Below are positions 1 through 12,000 of a stretch of 64,000 bases of DNA, in pieces. The notes below the pieces were generated by a model. That model searched no databases and had not been told where the DNA came from. It was given only the letters and a program-made list of their open reading frames with translations. Position numbers and translations under genes: made by a program. The stretch is from Cyrtodaria siliqua (taxonomy: Eukaryota > Mollusca > Bivalvia > Adapedonta > Hiatellidae), in NCBI GenBank assembly GCA_037043455.1, contig JAWPHD010002614.1, positions 124,001-188,000 on the forward strand. The letters are read 5' to 3'. How positions within the stretch are numbered: the first letter of the stretch is position 1; each line of letters begins with the position of its first letter.

Positions 1-297
1 GTTTCGTTGGTGTTAAAAGATAGCACATTTTTATTTTTTCACGTTTCGGTATGTAGCCTGCGTTTTTTACTTTTCTATAGACTACATTAGCTAATACACT
101 TTCATCGACATTATTCTACTGATTTCTTTGCCTGTCAACTGTTTTCCGGTTTCCGTCTGAGGGAAGGAAAGTTGCGTGAATGTAATATAATTGGCACAAT
201 TAAAGGACGTTAAACAGGTTTCTTAACATAAAAGTGTAACATTTTCGTTTTGAATTGTATGGCGAATACAATCATTAGGAATTGGTTCAGCTAAATT
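1..297. repeat. Duplicon A, copy 1 (left part)
   Basis: This stretch matches 37,275-37,381 joined to 38,317-38,510 almost base for base. It includes a thymine-rich start, the words gtttcggtatgtag and ctacattagctaa, and a segment ending in caatcattaggaattgg. Here it is uninterrupted, so it serves as the empty site for the Naiad fragment inserted in the second copy. Homology stops near base 297, where the 3' end of the LINE begins. No coding potential is seen. Confidence 0.8.
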
Positions 298-392
298 GGC
301 CTATGTAAACACTTTTTATTCAGATATTATTACCTTTTATCCCATTATTTGGTGAATATTTCATACAGTGAAGTACATACTTTTACCAAAAC

Positions 393-1852
393 TCATTTTA
401 TAAAAAGTTTATTTGAGGAAGGTTCGAAAATGTCTTTGTATTTTTGCCAGTTTTGATAGAAAGGTTCTAGATTGTTGTTCATAATGGCTATTTCTTTAAG
501 TGTTTTATAACAGTACACAAGTCTGTTTTTGAAGGCTGCTTTAGATAGTGGTGTACTTAGGCGTTAAGAAGAAAATTTATAGTACTTGATTTCAATTATT
601 TCACTGAGATTATCTGTAGACATATTATTTCCAATGTTAAAAATAAATAACTCCTCAGTGAGTGGAATTAAAACACATTTAGTGTATAACTTGTGTTACT
701 TGATGTAAAAAGTGTTACTTGAAGTAAAACGTTCTGTGTATCAGGATAAGACCATAACAAATGGACCAATGTTTCTTCCTGGTGACAGGTGTGACATAGA
801 GGGCTATCTATTGCATTTATGGTATGCAAATATTTTCTTGTAGGTAAAATTCTTTGAATAATTCTAAGTTGAAACCACTGCAATGTAGAACTAGAGGTTG
901 ATTTGAAAGGTGCCATATCAATTTCCTTCCATGTTTCTTGCTCCGTGTTATAATTTTGTTCCCACTTAAGTTTAGAAGAAGGTTGTTCTGTATTTTTAAT
1001 AAGTATATAGTAAAATTCTTTACTTCCTTTTGTTGTTTTTAAGAATGGTGTGATATTTAATGGCAGTGTTGGTTCGAATAATTTCTGAGTTATGTCCATG
1101 TATATTATCTTTTTGTTACCTGCCATGGATTTAATTGATGCTATAATTCCACTGAATGTCATGAAATTTGTTTTAAGTTTATATATGGTACTAAATTCAT
1201 CCAAGGAATACAAATGTCCATCAGTGTTAAAAAGGTCATTTATAAGATAAATTCCCTTGTCATACCATTCTTTCATAAAGAAGGTTTTACCTCCTATAAC
1301 CAAGTTTGTATTATAATATAGTGGACTTGCCAGAAGATGTTGATTTGTTGATATAGTATTATTTTCTATGATATTATAAAAAGTCTTTAAAACATCTCTC
1401 CAGAACATGTTTTTCAGTGTAACTATTTTTTGCTGTATGTAGCTCTTTCCAAAACAACATAAATTTTTAATATTGACAGTGTTAGTGATTATATGGTGCC
1501 ACCCACTATTACCTGTATTGCTAATGAGTCGTTTTATCCATGATTCTTTTAACCCAAAGATAAAAGCTTGCAAGTTGGTCATATTTAAACCACCTTCAGA
1601 ATATTGTTTGATTACAACAGCTTGTTTGATTTTTGCTGGACCTTCCCACAAAAAGTCATATAAAATGTTGTTGATAGGTTTAATCGTCAACTCATTTGGG
1701 TTGGGGAGAGACATAAATAAGTGATTAAGTTTTGATATTAATAAAGTTTTAATGACTGTTATTTTTCCAAGAGGAGTTAGGTACCTACGTTTCCAAAGAT
1801 TAATGTGATTTTTTATTGTTAGTATTTTGTGATTATAATTTATGTCTATCAT
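393..1852 (-). pseudogene. LINE ORF2 C-terminal domain
   Basis: The 394-residue open frame (1852 to 668) holds the region that follows the RT palm in L1-like ORF2. It starts with HINLWKRRYLTPLGKITVIK, then SKLNHLFMSLPNP, FLWEGPAKIKQ and SEGGLNMTNLQAF. These are hallmark blocks of the L1/Tx1 thumb region. Near the end is a zinc-knuckle-like CHTCHQEETLVHLLW in which the usual last cysteine is tyrosine. After a frameshift near 668 the protein appears to continue in another frame (LVYCYKTLKEIAIMNNN) to a TGA at 393-395. It contributes to RNA binding and target-primed reverse transcription in intact elements. Here it is separated from the RT by a frame change and is non-functional. Confidence 0.85.
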
Positions 1853-1943
1853 TTTGTTTAAGTCTACATGAAAATTAATTCCTAAAAGTCTAAATTCATT
1901 TTTTCCCCATGATAATTTTCATCGTGTTTTAATTGTTTCCGAA

Positions 1944-2943
1944 CTAAATCTTTTTTTCCCCTATCCAAACAACTTGAGTTTTGTCGAAATTTACTTTAAG
2001 GCCTGACATTTCTGCATAATAAGATAGTACCTGAAGTGTTTCATTTAGAGAAATATCTGTTCCATCCAGAAGAATTGATGTGTCATCGGCATATTGTGAT
2101 AATTTATGTTCCTTTTTGTTAATAGTTGTTCCTTTAATTTTTGTATTATTTGAAAATAAAGATATACGGCGAGATCGGATTACCCTGACGGCAGCCACTA
2201 CCGATTGAAAAAAATGAGGATAAATGACCTCCGAGGTTAACAGCTAGTTTTGCTTTATGGTAAAATAATCTAATCCATGATATTAGAGAGTTACCAAATT
2301 TAAAATACATCAAGACTTTATAGATAAAAGACCATGATAAAGAGTCAAATGCCTTTTCAAAGTCAACCAACAAAAGAAGACCTGCTATATCTTGCTCTTC
2401 TGTAAATTGCATGATATCATATATTAAACGAGTATTTTCACCAAGATATCTCCCTGCAATAAAACCAGTTTGACTATCAGTAATAAGTTTAGGTACTACA
2501 GCTTTAAGTCTGTATGCTATGGCTCCTGAGGCTATTTTATAGGCACAATTGAGTAGAGATATGGGTCTGTAATTTTTTAAAAACTGTCTTGGCTTGTTAT
2601 CTTTTGGAATACAAGTTATGACTCCTTCTGTCTGAGTTATTGAAAGTTCTCCTTTTGTGTAACCATAATTGATAGCTCGAACAATAAAATTACCTATTTT
2701 TTTCCAAAACACTTTAAAGAAGTCTGCCCCAAAGCCATCTGTTCCGGGTGAACGGTTATTATGCATGGATGATAGAGAACGTGATGCTTCTTCATATGTT
2801 AGAAAGCCATCCAGAGATTTTGATTCTTTGTCATTAAGGGTTGGTAATTTGAAGTTAAAAAAGTCTTGATTGAGATCAACATTATTTAATTCTGAGTCCT
2901 TGTTGGAATACAAGTTTTCATAAAATGATTTTGTTTCATCCAA
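1944..2943 (-). pseudogene. LINE reverse transcriptase domain
   Basis: Two overlapping frames encode the RT core. The first (2943 to 2146) has SPGTDGFGADFFKVFW, LKNYRPISLLN, the motif A aspartate in LLLVDFEKAFDSLSW and motif B in GCRQGNPISPYIFI. The second (2198 to 1944) resumes after a frameshift and small deletion and carries the catalytic YADD in LSQYADDTSILLDGT, then the conserved MSGLKVNFDKTQVVWIG. All catalytic aspartates survive, but the break between motifs B and C removes roughly a dozen residues. In an intact element this enzyme copies element RNA at a nicked target. It is preceded by the endonuclease linker and followed by the C-terminal domain. Confidence 0.9.
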
Positions 2944-3065
2944 AATTTTAAATTGATCAGTTATAATAGATCCATCTTCTTTTTCAATTTTTGGGATAAT
3001 TTTACTAGTGAAATTATGGGATTCTAAATTACAGAAAAATTTACTTGGCGTTTCGCCTTCTTCAA

Positions 3066-4192
3066 TTAAATTTGCACGTGACCGAAATAAATTCCATTCA
3101 TTTTTATTTTTCGCAGTTTCTGAAGTTCATCTTTTAACTGTTGAAGTAAGGCTATCTTATTAGGTGTCAGATCATTTTCTGTTGTTTGAATTTGTTTTAT
3201 AAGTTTATTTTCTAGTTCATCATTTTGCTTCTTATTGTAGCTTGAGTAAGAAATTGACTTTCCTCTAAGTTCCATAAGTAAAGTATCTAAAAAGAGCTGA
3301 TCATTTTTCACAAACTGTATTTGGTCATTTGGCAAATTATCAATATTTTCCATATTATAGACAGAGCACGCATACTGACTTTTAATATCAGTTATTTTGT
3401 TGTTAATTGTTTGTAAATAGTCTAAATCCTTTAATAGGGAAGTATTGTGCTTCCATAAGGGTTTGCCTTTCACAAATTGTGTAAAGCTACAGTTTAGTAT
3501 TGTTATAGAGTGATCAGACCTATAGCTGGTATCAATTGTACAGTTATTTATAAATGAAAGAAGGGAGTCAGAAACCAAAAAAAAGTCAAGTCTAGCTTGT
3601 TTAAGAGGATTTCTTTGCGCCATGTATACCTTCTCAGGTTAGGGTGAGATTCTCTAAAAGGGTAAATTAATTTTTTTTCATACATAATGTCTAACACTGT
3701 TTTTTGCGCATTTTTGTTGTTAATGTGTTTATAATTATAGTAGTCAAGCTTGATATCTTGGAGTAAATTAAAATCACCACAAAAAATAAGATCAGTATTT
3801 TCATAATCTTCCACTTTTGAGATGATATTTTTAAAAAAAGAAGGTGAATCTTGATTAGGGCCATAAATATTGATTAATGTAAACCTTTTGGTATCCACAG
3901 ATACGTCTATAATAAGAAAATTCCCTTCTGGGTCTGAAATATAATTGTGCATTTTGAAGTCTAATTCTTTACTGAATAGAACGGCTACTCCTCTATCATT
4001 TGATTTACCAGAGCTAAAACACATGCACTGCCCCATTGTGCATGAATCAAATTCTCTGTTGCCGATGTTGAATGTACATCTTGTAAACAATATATTTGAC
4101 ATTTCTTAGATTTAATGTAATTAAAAAAATCTAAGCGTTTTCAGCCGACCCAAGACCTTGGCAATTAACAGATAGTATTTTTACATTAGTCA
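3066..4192 (-). pseudogene. LINE APE-type endonuclease and linker
   Basis: The endonuclease begins near 4,192 (MTNVKILSVNCQGLG), shifts frame, and continues in the 4102-3548 frame with RGVAVLFSKELDFKMHN, LINIYGPNQDSPSFF, the metal-binding IFCGDFNLLQD and RRYTWRKE. A further frameshift leads into the 3623-3066 frame with QARLDFFLVSDSLLSFI and the catalytic SDHS. The usual catalytic glutamate (LQE) reads as LQD in one frame, a possible loss. These are APE/EEP nuclease hallmarks that in live LINEs nick the target DNA. The 3' part is a lysine-rich linker toward the RT. Decayed. Confidence 0.85.
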
Positions 4193-4378
4193 TTTATATA
4201 CATTGAAAAACAATGTGTGGTGGGCATGGAGGTATATTTGACATTTCTTAGATTTAATGTAATTAAAACAATCTAAGCGTTTTTCAGTCGACCCAAGACC
4301 TTGGCAATTAACAGATAGTTTTTTACATTAGTCATTTATATACATTGAAAAACAATGTGTGGTGGGCATGGAGGTAAC
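4090..4378 (-). repeat. 143-bp tandem duplication at LINE 5' end
   Basis: Two nearly identical copies sit head to tail (about 4,090-4,235 and 4,236-4,378). Each contains the first codons of the endonuclease (NVKILSVNCQGLG frame) and a preceding stretch with gtgtggtgggcatggaggta. They differ by only a few bases. The outer copy forms the 5' boundary of the recognisable LINE. Confidence 0.85.
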
Positions 4379-4380
4379 AC

Positions 4381-5525
4381 CAGAGTACAAAAAAATGCAG
4401 AATTCAAAACTTTTCTGCATGTCTACTAATCTAAGTGGAAGTGCATATATAATGACAATTCAGCACTTATAAATCAGTCTTATTCTATTAAAAGAAAAAA
4501 AATTCTATCAATGGATCAATCGGTCATTCAGTCAATCAATCTTTCAATCAAATAATCAATGAATCAATCAGTCATTCAGTAATCAATCAATCAATCAGTC
4601 AATCAATCAATCAGTCTATCTATTTACCATCGATTAATCATTCAGTCAATCAATCACTCTATCAACCACCCAGTAAATCAGATCAAACGACTAATCCATT
4701 AATTATCAAATCAACTAATCCAACCATAATAATAATAATGACTTTTTTTTTAAAAAATCTGATTTAAAGAAGAGTTAAAATAATTCTATGAGATTTTATA
4801 CAAAAAGTATTAAAGATGTTTCATATGTTTTGTAGAAAGCATTTAGGTTAATAATTGAATTACTTTATTAATTTAAATATTATGTATATAAAGAATAGGA
4901 TAACTACGTTGAATTTAATGCGTTGTCATAATCATTAAAATATTAATAAACAAATATGAGTTAACTTTTATCTTTAAAAAATTAAAAATGTATTAACAAT
5001 AATAATAATTAATATACGGCAGTTCTGACATATAATGTGAAAAAAATTGATAATGGAAACAAAAAGGAAAAGAGAAATCATGAATACAGCAATTCTGACA
5101 ACTCTGACATCTCTATGCTGCATGAAACGGTACGTTATTCTATGCTCAGTATATATATATAGTGAGTGAGTTGCCGTAGTGAGTTCAAATTCTCTCCCTT
5201 TATTATATTTACTGAATTCACAGTATCCCCAAGATCCGGCACCTTTCATTGTCACTGTCTCAATATAGCTGTGTGTGGTTGAACGCTTAAATGTGGCCCA
5301 CTCATATGAGCTATAAGTGTATGTATGTATGCGTCTATATGTTAATTGTGCCTCCAGACGAGTGTGTTATTATGTAGAGATACAGTTCATCAACGTGTGT
5401 TGCAGCTACCTTTTTTAAGGAGTGAATATATACGCTTGATTTCTGTGTATCTGGTCATAGCTAGGCGCTCTGCCGTAGTTCGTCCGAAGGTTGTCTGTCC
5501 TTGGTAGTTCACAAATATTTTTTTT

Positions 5526-5557
<32 letters not shown>

Positions 5558-6135
5558 GAGCTGTCATATATTTTGTGAAAAACTGAGGTCTTAAAAAAAA
5601 GAAAGAAGAAAAAGCCCCACCCGTACAGCCCCCACCTCACCAGACATACACATACTCATGTACACATACTTGTACATTTACTAGACGGAAACATACATAT
5701 TAATGCATACATCTCCACACATGTGGCAGTGTATATAATATAGACATACACATATAAACAAATTGTACTCACCAAACTGTAGAGTAGTTCTTATAATCCC
5801 AAATTGAAACATAATAAGGAAACTACACAATTGGGTCAACTTATCAATAATTATCTGTTCATTTTGTCACTCTGTCACTCTAAGTATTATAACTGTACAA
5901 AACATGGTCCGAGTCTTACTTTTTTCTCTAGGTAACATAATTACCCACTTAGTTACAAATCACATTATTATGTAACGGCAGATTCTGGGGAAGGGTGCAG
6001 GAGATTTAACTGTCTAAGTGTTCAATATCATAAAACAATACATGTACACATATGTATCCATAGTTTTAATGATTAATCACATCACTGATATTGTCAAACA
6101 TGTCAAATTCGCCTCAGATTGATAATAATAAACGG
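4381..6135. other. AT-rich non-coding stretch with simple repeats
   Basis: Nothing coding is recognisable. It holds a degenerate (TCAA)n tract at about 4,495-4,715, a TA-rich run at 5,521-5,562 and an A-rich purine tract near 5,595. Short open frames here have no protein-like composition. In duplicon copy 2 this whole interval is missing between 38,520 and 38,585, so it probably arrived with, or around, the LINE. Confidence 0.6.
4495..4715. repeat. Degenerate (TCAA)n microsatellite
   Basis: Repeated aatcaatca and cagtcaatcaatc words with frequent single-base variants (cattcagt, tctatc). An old, imperfect tetranucleotide tract. Confidence 0.85.
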
Positions 6136-6139
6136 ACCT

Positions 6140-8865
6140 ATATTTCAAATGCTTATAAAAGACATAAAATACAACTAAGGAGTAAAATTATTTGGGTATA
6201 TTTATTGGATTATGTCTAAACCTTCAGAAAAATACAGTATTCTGATTCAGAAAAAAACTCACTTAATTAACGTAGAATTCCACTGTTTTTTATCTTAATT
6301 TTGTAAAATGTGTTTGTGTATTTGAACATTTCTTCATTAAAACATGTGTCTTTGCTACATTTATATTATGAGTGGTTAGAATTGAGTTTCATAAATAATT
6401 TGACAAGCTTCCCTGATACCCTGACTGATTCCTATAAAAATGTGTAGGATTGAAATACCAAATTGAGGCTTATTAGAAAACATTACGTGATCCGAGTATT
6501 GATTTTCATACCCCATCCAACCCTTTTTTCAAGAAGCGAAAACGAGGTTGGATGAGATATTAAATAAAACCTTAATTTCGGCTTAAAAGTTTGAATATTG
6601 TAAAATTAAAGCATTCAATAGATAATTTTAAACAGGTTTTCATTTTTTTTTAGTAAAACATTGTTTTTAAACGTATTTTGATAAACATTAACACATATAA
6701 AAGTAGGATATAAAATTAACAACTGAACCCGGCTTGTGCAGTAAACTATGAGGATATTTACATGTATAGATGTACTACAGTACGATATAGCCACTAAATG
6801 CATTACAAAAACAGAAACCGACTCCATAAATAAAACAATTGTAATCCGAATTATACCTTTAGACAACGATGTTTACGGCAGAATCTAATATATAGTAAAT
6901 TAAGACACTTCACTTGTTTTATGGTGATTCTTCCGGTACTCCATGGGTAAAAACTCGACAAAAGTGGCTACAAACGTTCGAACCTATTACCATCAATTAG
7001 GAATGAATTTGGAACAGCTGGTGAAATCAAAACAAACAGAACGCAATCATTTATGATGTGTTTGTTTTTAATTTTGTCGTTAATTCCCACAGTTCCACAA
7101 AAAATAAATAATTCGAAAACTGTTATTACTAAACAATTGAAAGAGCTATTAAGATGGATCACGTGCTTGGGTTCTGACAGTTATATATGACAATTGGTAT
7201 TTCCAGAAGCTGTAAAACACTTAACGATACATCTCTAAATTAGCTACGTTTCACGGCGACACATAACTGAGCACGGTTTTGTCTTGTGGTAACATACAAG
7301 TGAGCACGGTTCTGTCCTGTGGTAACATATAACTAAGCACGGTTCTGTCCTGTAGTAACATATAACTGAGCACGGTTCTGTCCTGTGGTAGCATATAACT
7401 GAGCACGGTTCTGTCCTATGTTAGCATACAACTGAGCATGGTTTTGTCCTACAGTAACGTACAACTGAGCATGGTTCTGACATACGGTAGCATATAACTG
7501 AACACGGTTCTGTCCTGTGGTAACATACAATTGAGCATGATGTTGTCTTACAGTGACGTATAGCTGAGCACGGTTCTGACATAAAGTGACGTACAACTGA
7601 GCATAGTTCTAAAAAATAGTGACGTATAAATTAGCACGGTTCTGTCCTACGGTGACGTACAACTGAGCACGACTCTGTCTGTGTTAACAACTGAGCACGG
7701 TTTTGTCCTGCGGTGACATACAAGTAAAAAACAATGTATTTTTCTACGGTGACAAAACCATGAAAATGGAGCGAGAGCAACAGTCCCTAAAGAATATATC
7801 ACTAACCATAAAGTACATGAATCCCCATTGAAACATAGTTTGAAGGAATGTTTTGTTCTACAGGACAGTGTAGTTTGTCATGTTTTGTAGAAATGACGAT
7901 ATGTGATACTATCATTCCGAGTTGCAAGACTGAATGTTTAATGCAATACTTATTCAATTTTTTTCAATGTATAACGGTGTAAGTTTTTTTTTCATTCAGT
8001 AAGAGATATTGTTAAAATTAGTCGCAAACCTGTTACAATATGTGAAAAAACTAATCGGGACATATTCTATGATCCTTTTTGGTTGCGATTTTTGCCTATA
8101 TCTTGAGCTTAATTGGTATTTTGAACATGTATAGAGACCACCACAGGCAATCACAAAAACGCAAATGAGCATTAAACACAGATACTAAAAACAGTTTGGG
8201 AAAAAACAAATACTTTGTTTTCCTTTTATTTTTAATTCTTAACAATATTGATTGTTTTGCCTCTACGGTTATCTTATATACATTGAAACAAGCATAATGT
8301 TCGAGAAGAATTCAGTTTCATGGCAATATACCATTGCGAAAATATTCTCGATTCCTACTTTTGACCGAGATGCAAACACATTTAACATACTGAACAAGTC
8401 TGACCTCGTACATAGGTCAATTACACTCATTATTTTTATGATTTAGTTGCTATGCCAAATCGTACGGAAAAGTCGCACATCCGGTTTATGAGCCTGCTGG
8501 GAAATCAGTTATTGTTAATTTCTACCAGATTTCGACTGGGTCATCGTTGTCAAATGCTTAAAAAATTCGTTAAAGTTAGAACCGTACTCATAAATAGGGC
8601 GTTGGTGACAAAATCAACATGTTTAATTTGATTAAATATTCCAGATTCGCGTGGCAGGGGCCATTTTACAGAAACAAATGATTGTAGATATTTATCGCGT
8701 CATTTGAAGTTGGTGTTAAACCTGCAGATACATTAGTTAAGGCATTCGTGGTCGCTATTTATCTTCAACATTTTTTTTTATCAGTTTGTGAACACCGCGC
8801 AATCTTTTTTTCTCTCGAACATTGCTCAAACGATTGATTCCCGACGGAACAGTCGCGTGACCTTT
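6140..8865. repeat. Duplicon B, copy 1
   Basis: This matches 38,585-38,945 and then 40,500-42,860 in the same order and orientation. Markers are attggattatgtctaaacct, the aaagtaggatataaaattaac block, the 33-bp minisatellite, and the caatataccattgcgaaaat block. Copy 2 carries extra sequence between 38,945 and 40,500. Divergence by eye is roughly 5-12 percent. I see no gene; the small open frames are not conserved between copies. Confidence 0.82.
7245..7720. repeat. 33-bp minisatellite, array 1
   Basis: About 14 units, each built on tgagcacggttctgtcctg followed by (t/c)ggtaacatataac. Because 33 is divisible by three, the minus strand holds an 87-residue open frame (7596-7333) of 11-residue repeats around QNRAQLYVT. 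A sister array lies at 41,115-41,570. Confidence 0.9.
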
Positions 8866-8884
8866 TTGCAATTGAACTGTGTAA

Positions 8885-9095
8885 GAACCTCAAATGTAAA
8901 AAATACCGTAAATGTAAAAACGGTCACAAATGTAAAAAGCGCTAACGCCAAATGTAAAAAATGACGCAAATGTACAAAAATTTTGGTCATAAATGTAAAA
9001 TCTGCTCATCCTATATGTAAAACAAAAAAAACGATCAATGTAAAAACAAAATCAGTACCAACAAATGTAAAAAATGTGAAAACGACAAAAGTAAA
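8885..9095. repeat. Spaced AAATGTAAAAA repeats
   Basis: The word aaatgtaaaaa or a one-base variant occurs about ten times, separated by dissimilar spacers of roughly 8-25 bases (for example taccgt, cggtcac, gcgctaacgcc). It lies inside the segment (8,866-10,110) absent from duplicon copy 2. No protein is associated. Confidence 0.75.
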
Positions 9096-9349
9096 TGCTT
9101 GTTTGAATTAATAATACAAAAGCAGTAAAGACTATATCGATGACATGATTGCTACTTTTTGTCAATAAAATATATATTTAGTATATAAAAGACAGTTATA
9201 AGTAATACTTAAAATTGATTGATATGCTAAGCTTATTGTGTTTCAGTGATTATTAACTACATCTTTGTCTGTGAAGGAGTAATGTATAAATGTTACGCAT
9301 TATAGAAAGGTGGGGGCTACACGGAGGGGGAAGGGGAGCTGGCGGGGAT

Positions 9350-9415
9350 ACGGGAGACAAGGGGCGGTGTGCGGGAGACAAGGAGCGGTGTTTGGAAGAC
9401 AAGGAGGCGGGGTCG
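9350..9415 (+). repeat. G-rich 21-bp tandem repeat, three units
   Basis: Three units of gggagacaaggggcggtgtgc and variants, in a locally GC-rich island (9,305-9,430) within AT-rich DNA. The plus strand reads as AGDKERC-like heptads in a 62-codon open frame. I treat that as repeat-driven, not as a gene. Confidence 0.75.
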
Positions 9416-10086
9416 AGAGAAAAAGGGGCAGGAGTTATTTTAAAAAATATATCATTGTTTGAGAGTCGTTTTGGTTGAAATAATCCGTCTATATCCTATC
9501 CAAAACATTTATTTAAATCTTAAATGATTTTAAAATGAAGAATTATGATCATCTATTGTCTAACAATATCTTATCTGCCGTGGTAAGTGTAAATCGGTTA
9601 AAAATGAGGTAAAGAAGACCACTATTTATAGACCCAATTCCCGATCCATTGTTCGGGTGAAAATTATACTGCAGTGAAGGTATGTGTATAATCTGACAGA
9701 CATCGCTTAGGTTTAAAAATAGAACTAGCACAGAGTTTTAACAGAGCAGATTATTAACTTACCAAATTTCCTTGATACCACTGATTCATAAAAAAGATCC
9801 TGTGAATATAACTAGTGTTCTTTGGATAGTATGTTTTTGTTTTGTTTTCCAGCGTTTCTTAGCATATTATGTAAACAAATATATATATAAAATAATTATT
9901 TAACGTTTTCAGAAGAGGTCATAATATACACTTACTTTTCAAGGCATGCTCCTACATAATTTAACCATATTTCCCTCATCCAGTTGTGAGTTTTTTCTTC
10001 AATATTTTCGAAACATTTTTTTTACGGGAACACTCATCTCTATCATGTCTATATTCTTTCATTGATGTTGAATGCCTAGTTCCAAT

Positions 10087-10990
10087 CTAATATGGCAAGT
10101 TGATTTCGAAAATGGTATGACTGATCTGAAAGTTTACCAGTTTGTCATGAAATTGCATAATTGTATTATTAAAACTTTCGACATAAAATGTATCCATGCA
10201 ATATATGTAATCCTTTGTATTTTTGTAAACTTGTATTTTTTTAATTGTGTTGTTAAGAAGAAGTTCTGCCATATGATCTGATATTTAGGATTTACTACCT
10301 ATATAAAATGTGTCTGTTTTGCATCTTGATGTTGCATGACAGTGTTGATGATTGTCCTTGTAATGTTCTGTTTTGTTGATAATGCTACTTCTTAGGGTGT
10401 CTGCATTTTTATCACAGTTTTTCATGCACCAGAATTTGTGCGTTTTGATGCTTGCTGCTTTATCAGATAATTCTGCATGCCATGATGACCCTTCTTTATA
10501 TTTTGGACTAGAACAAATAGATTTTATTTCTGTACCTACGTTTTTGCTGCATGCCAAGTATCGTTCGTTGAAATAGTGTCCTTCCTATTGGTTCTAATAA
10601 ATTTATTGACACTGGCATTTCTATCATGACAATGCAATTTTATGTTCAGTCCATAGCTGTCAAAAAAGTCATACATCTTTTTAGTTCTAATGAGTTCATG
10701 TGTTTGACTGGATGCACCGTCATTTCTTTGTGATGCACTCATTAAGTATCACTGTATGCGTATTTTCTCCAATACAAATAACATCGGTATGGTTAAATTT
10801 CTTTCGGGTTCTATGATGAGTATCTGTCAGAATACTAATTTGCTGTGATTTGCCTCTGAGAAGTCTATTTCACCTTGAGTATCAGCATTACATGAATCTT
10901 GGCATAATTCAGACACATCAGTTTTAAAACCACTCTCAACACTTAATCTGTCTAAGCGTATATTAAGCTTCTAATCGTCTGATACTTATT
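10087..10990 (-). pseudogene. Kolobok-like transposase fragment, copy 1
   Basis: Overlapping minus-strand frames encode the same protein as 42,827-43,700. From the N-terminal side they give NDGASSQTHELIRTKKMYDF, then IKLHCHDRNASVNKFIRTNR with a candidate catalytic aspartate (HDRNASV), the NDTWHAAK block, ICSSPKYKEGSSWHAELSD, KFWCMKNCDKNADTL and finally MDTFYVESFNNTIMQF, whose ESFN glutamate is typical of this DDE family. Only the catalytic C-terminal part remains, and frames change at least twice. The family call (Kolobok-like cut-and-paste transposase) rests on the WHAAK and VESFNN motifs and is tentative. The upstream half is cut off near 10,990, where duplicon C begins. Confidence 0.6.
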
Positions 10991-11754
10991 TGAAATAGTA
11001 CAGTAATAAGGTAGCTAATAATGGAGAGGCATGTCTATTAAAGGTGATTCAACTCACATACTGAGGCAATATTACTATAAGAAGCGTTTTGAAGAAAGTA
11101 TAGATTGGCCACAGAACATAAACAATTTATAAAAGCATTTATAAAGAAGTGAGTCTTCATAGTAGCCTATGGCAATGCTAATATAATATGTATCTAAAAG
11201 AGGTCTGCTCAGAAATAAGCATTTATAATTGTATTTTTAAAGTGGTTAATTGACTATTGCGATAAGAAAATCACATGCACGCATATTTCAAAAACACATT
11301 TAAACAGAAACTATCTACTTCAAAGAATACGTAAATACTGAAAAGGTGATTCCTTGGAAGCAACACAAATAAGCAATAGAGAAAAGAAGCCGACACGATT
11401 TCTTGAGAGATATTATTAGGCGCAGTACCTGTCTAGCATCGCCATAGAGTTAATGATTATCTTCTAACCAACAACAGTATACATGTTACGTTCTAGAAAT
11501 TCAAATATCATGATAAATTATTTGTATAAGCAAGTATTTTCAGTTACTAAGCTTAACCATATAATTTATTTGTATACGTTATGTTTCCTACATAAGACAC
11601 TGGTGAATAATGTACGACTTCTAAATCTGTCTCAATTGTATTGATCTGCATTCAATGAAAATCAACTTATGTCTTAGTCCAGATCAAATGTTTTGCATAT
11701 AAATTACCGGTAAAAAGGTAAAAAAAGGTCAAAAGTCTTGACCTTTAACGAATC

Positions 11755-12000
11755 GAATTAATAATAAATACTGAAAAGTGGATCCCTTGAAAGGAACAAA
11801 CACAGACAAGAGGTAAAAGTAGCAGACTCGGGTTTGATGAACCTAAAGGACCAGTAAGTAATGACACTACTGATTTGTAGTCGAAAAACATTTTACGGCC
11901 GCCAGACAGCACCAAACAAACGCTAGTAGGAGTGATAATAAATGCCGAAAAGTGAAAAAACAAACACAAACAAAAGACAAAAAGCAACATACTTTATTGA
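11755..12000 (-). repeat. Dispersed 70-bp box, two copies, inverted relative to 12,262
   Basis: Two minus-strand copies of a box read on plus as aataaatactgaaaagtgga followed by a caaacacaaac-rich stretch. Further copies lie near 11,335, 27,710, 27,930, 28,105 and 34,130. Plus-strand copies occur at 12,262 and 12,541. Confidence 0.7.

Larger units (their letters stand above)
300..4380 (-). mobile_element. L1/Tx1-like LINE, nearly full-length ORF2, decayed
   Basis: A minus-strand non-LTR retrotransposon. Read from high to low coordinates it gives an APE-type endonuclease (about 4,192-3,400), a linker, reverse transcriptase (about 2,943-1,944) and a C-terminal domain ending near 393. At least four frameshifts separate these blocks, so the copy is dead. 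No ORF1 is seen upstream. The 3' end lies near base 300, just after an aataaaaag stretch, where homology to duplicon A stops. Order and motifs fit the L1/Tx1 superfamily rather than CR1 or RTE; the exact clade is inferred. Confidence 0.88.
8866..10110. other. Copy-1-specific insertion in duplicon B
   Basis: In copy 2 the flanking sequences join directly near 42,863 (cagtcgcgtgacgtt followed by atgactgatctgaaa). This 1.25-kb piece is therefore an insertion in copy 1 or a deletion in copy 2. It holds the spaced AAATGTAAAAA repeats, a G-rich 21-bp repeat and otherwise AT-rich sequence. No terminal repeats or coding region were recognised. Confidence 0.65.

Noticed and set aside
7333..7596. 87-codon repeat protein on minus strand
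   Set aside because: Product of the 33-bp minisatellite; no sign of a gene around it.
8885..9095. CRISPR-like array (short repeats with variable spacers)
   Set aside because: Repeats are 11 bp and A-rich, spacers are irregular and short, no cas genes, and the DNA is eukaryotic.
9290..9478. 62-codon plus-strand ORF with DKERC-like repeats
   Set aside because: Open only because a G-rich 21-bp repeat is divisible by three; no start context, no homologue recognised.
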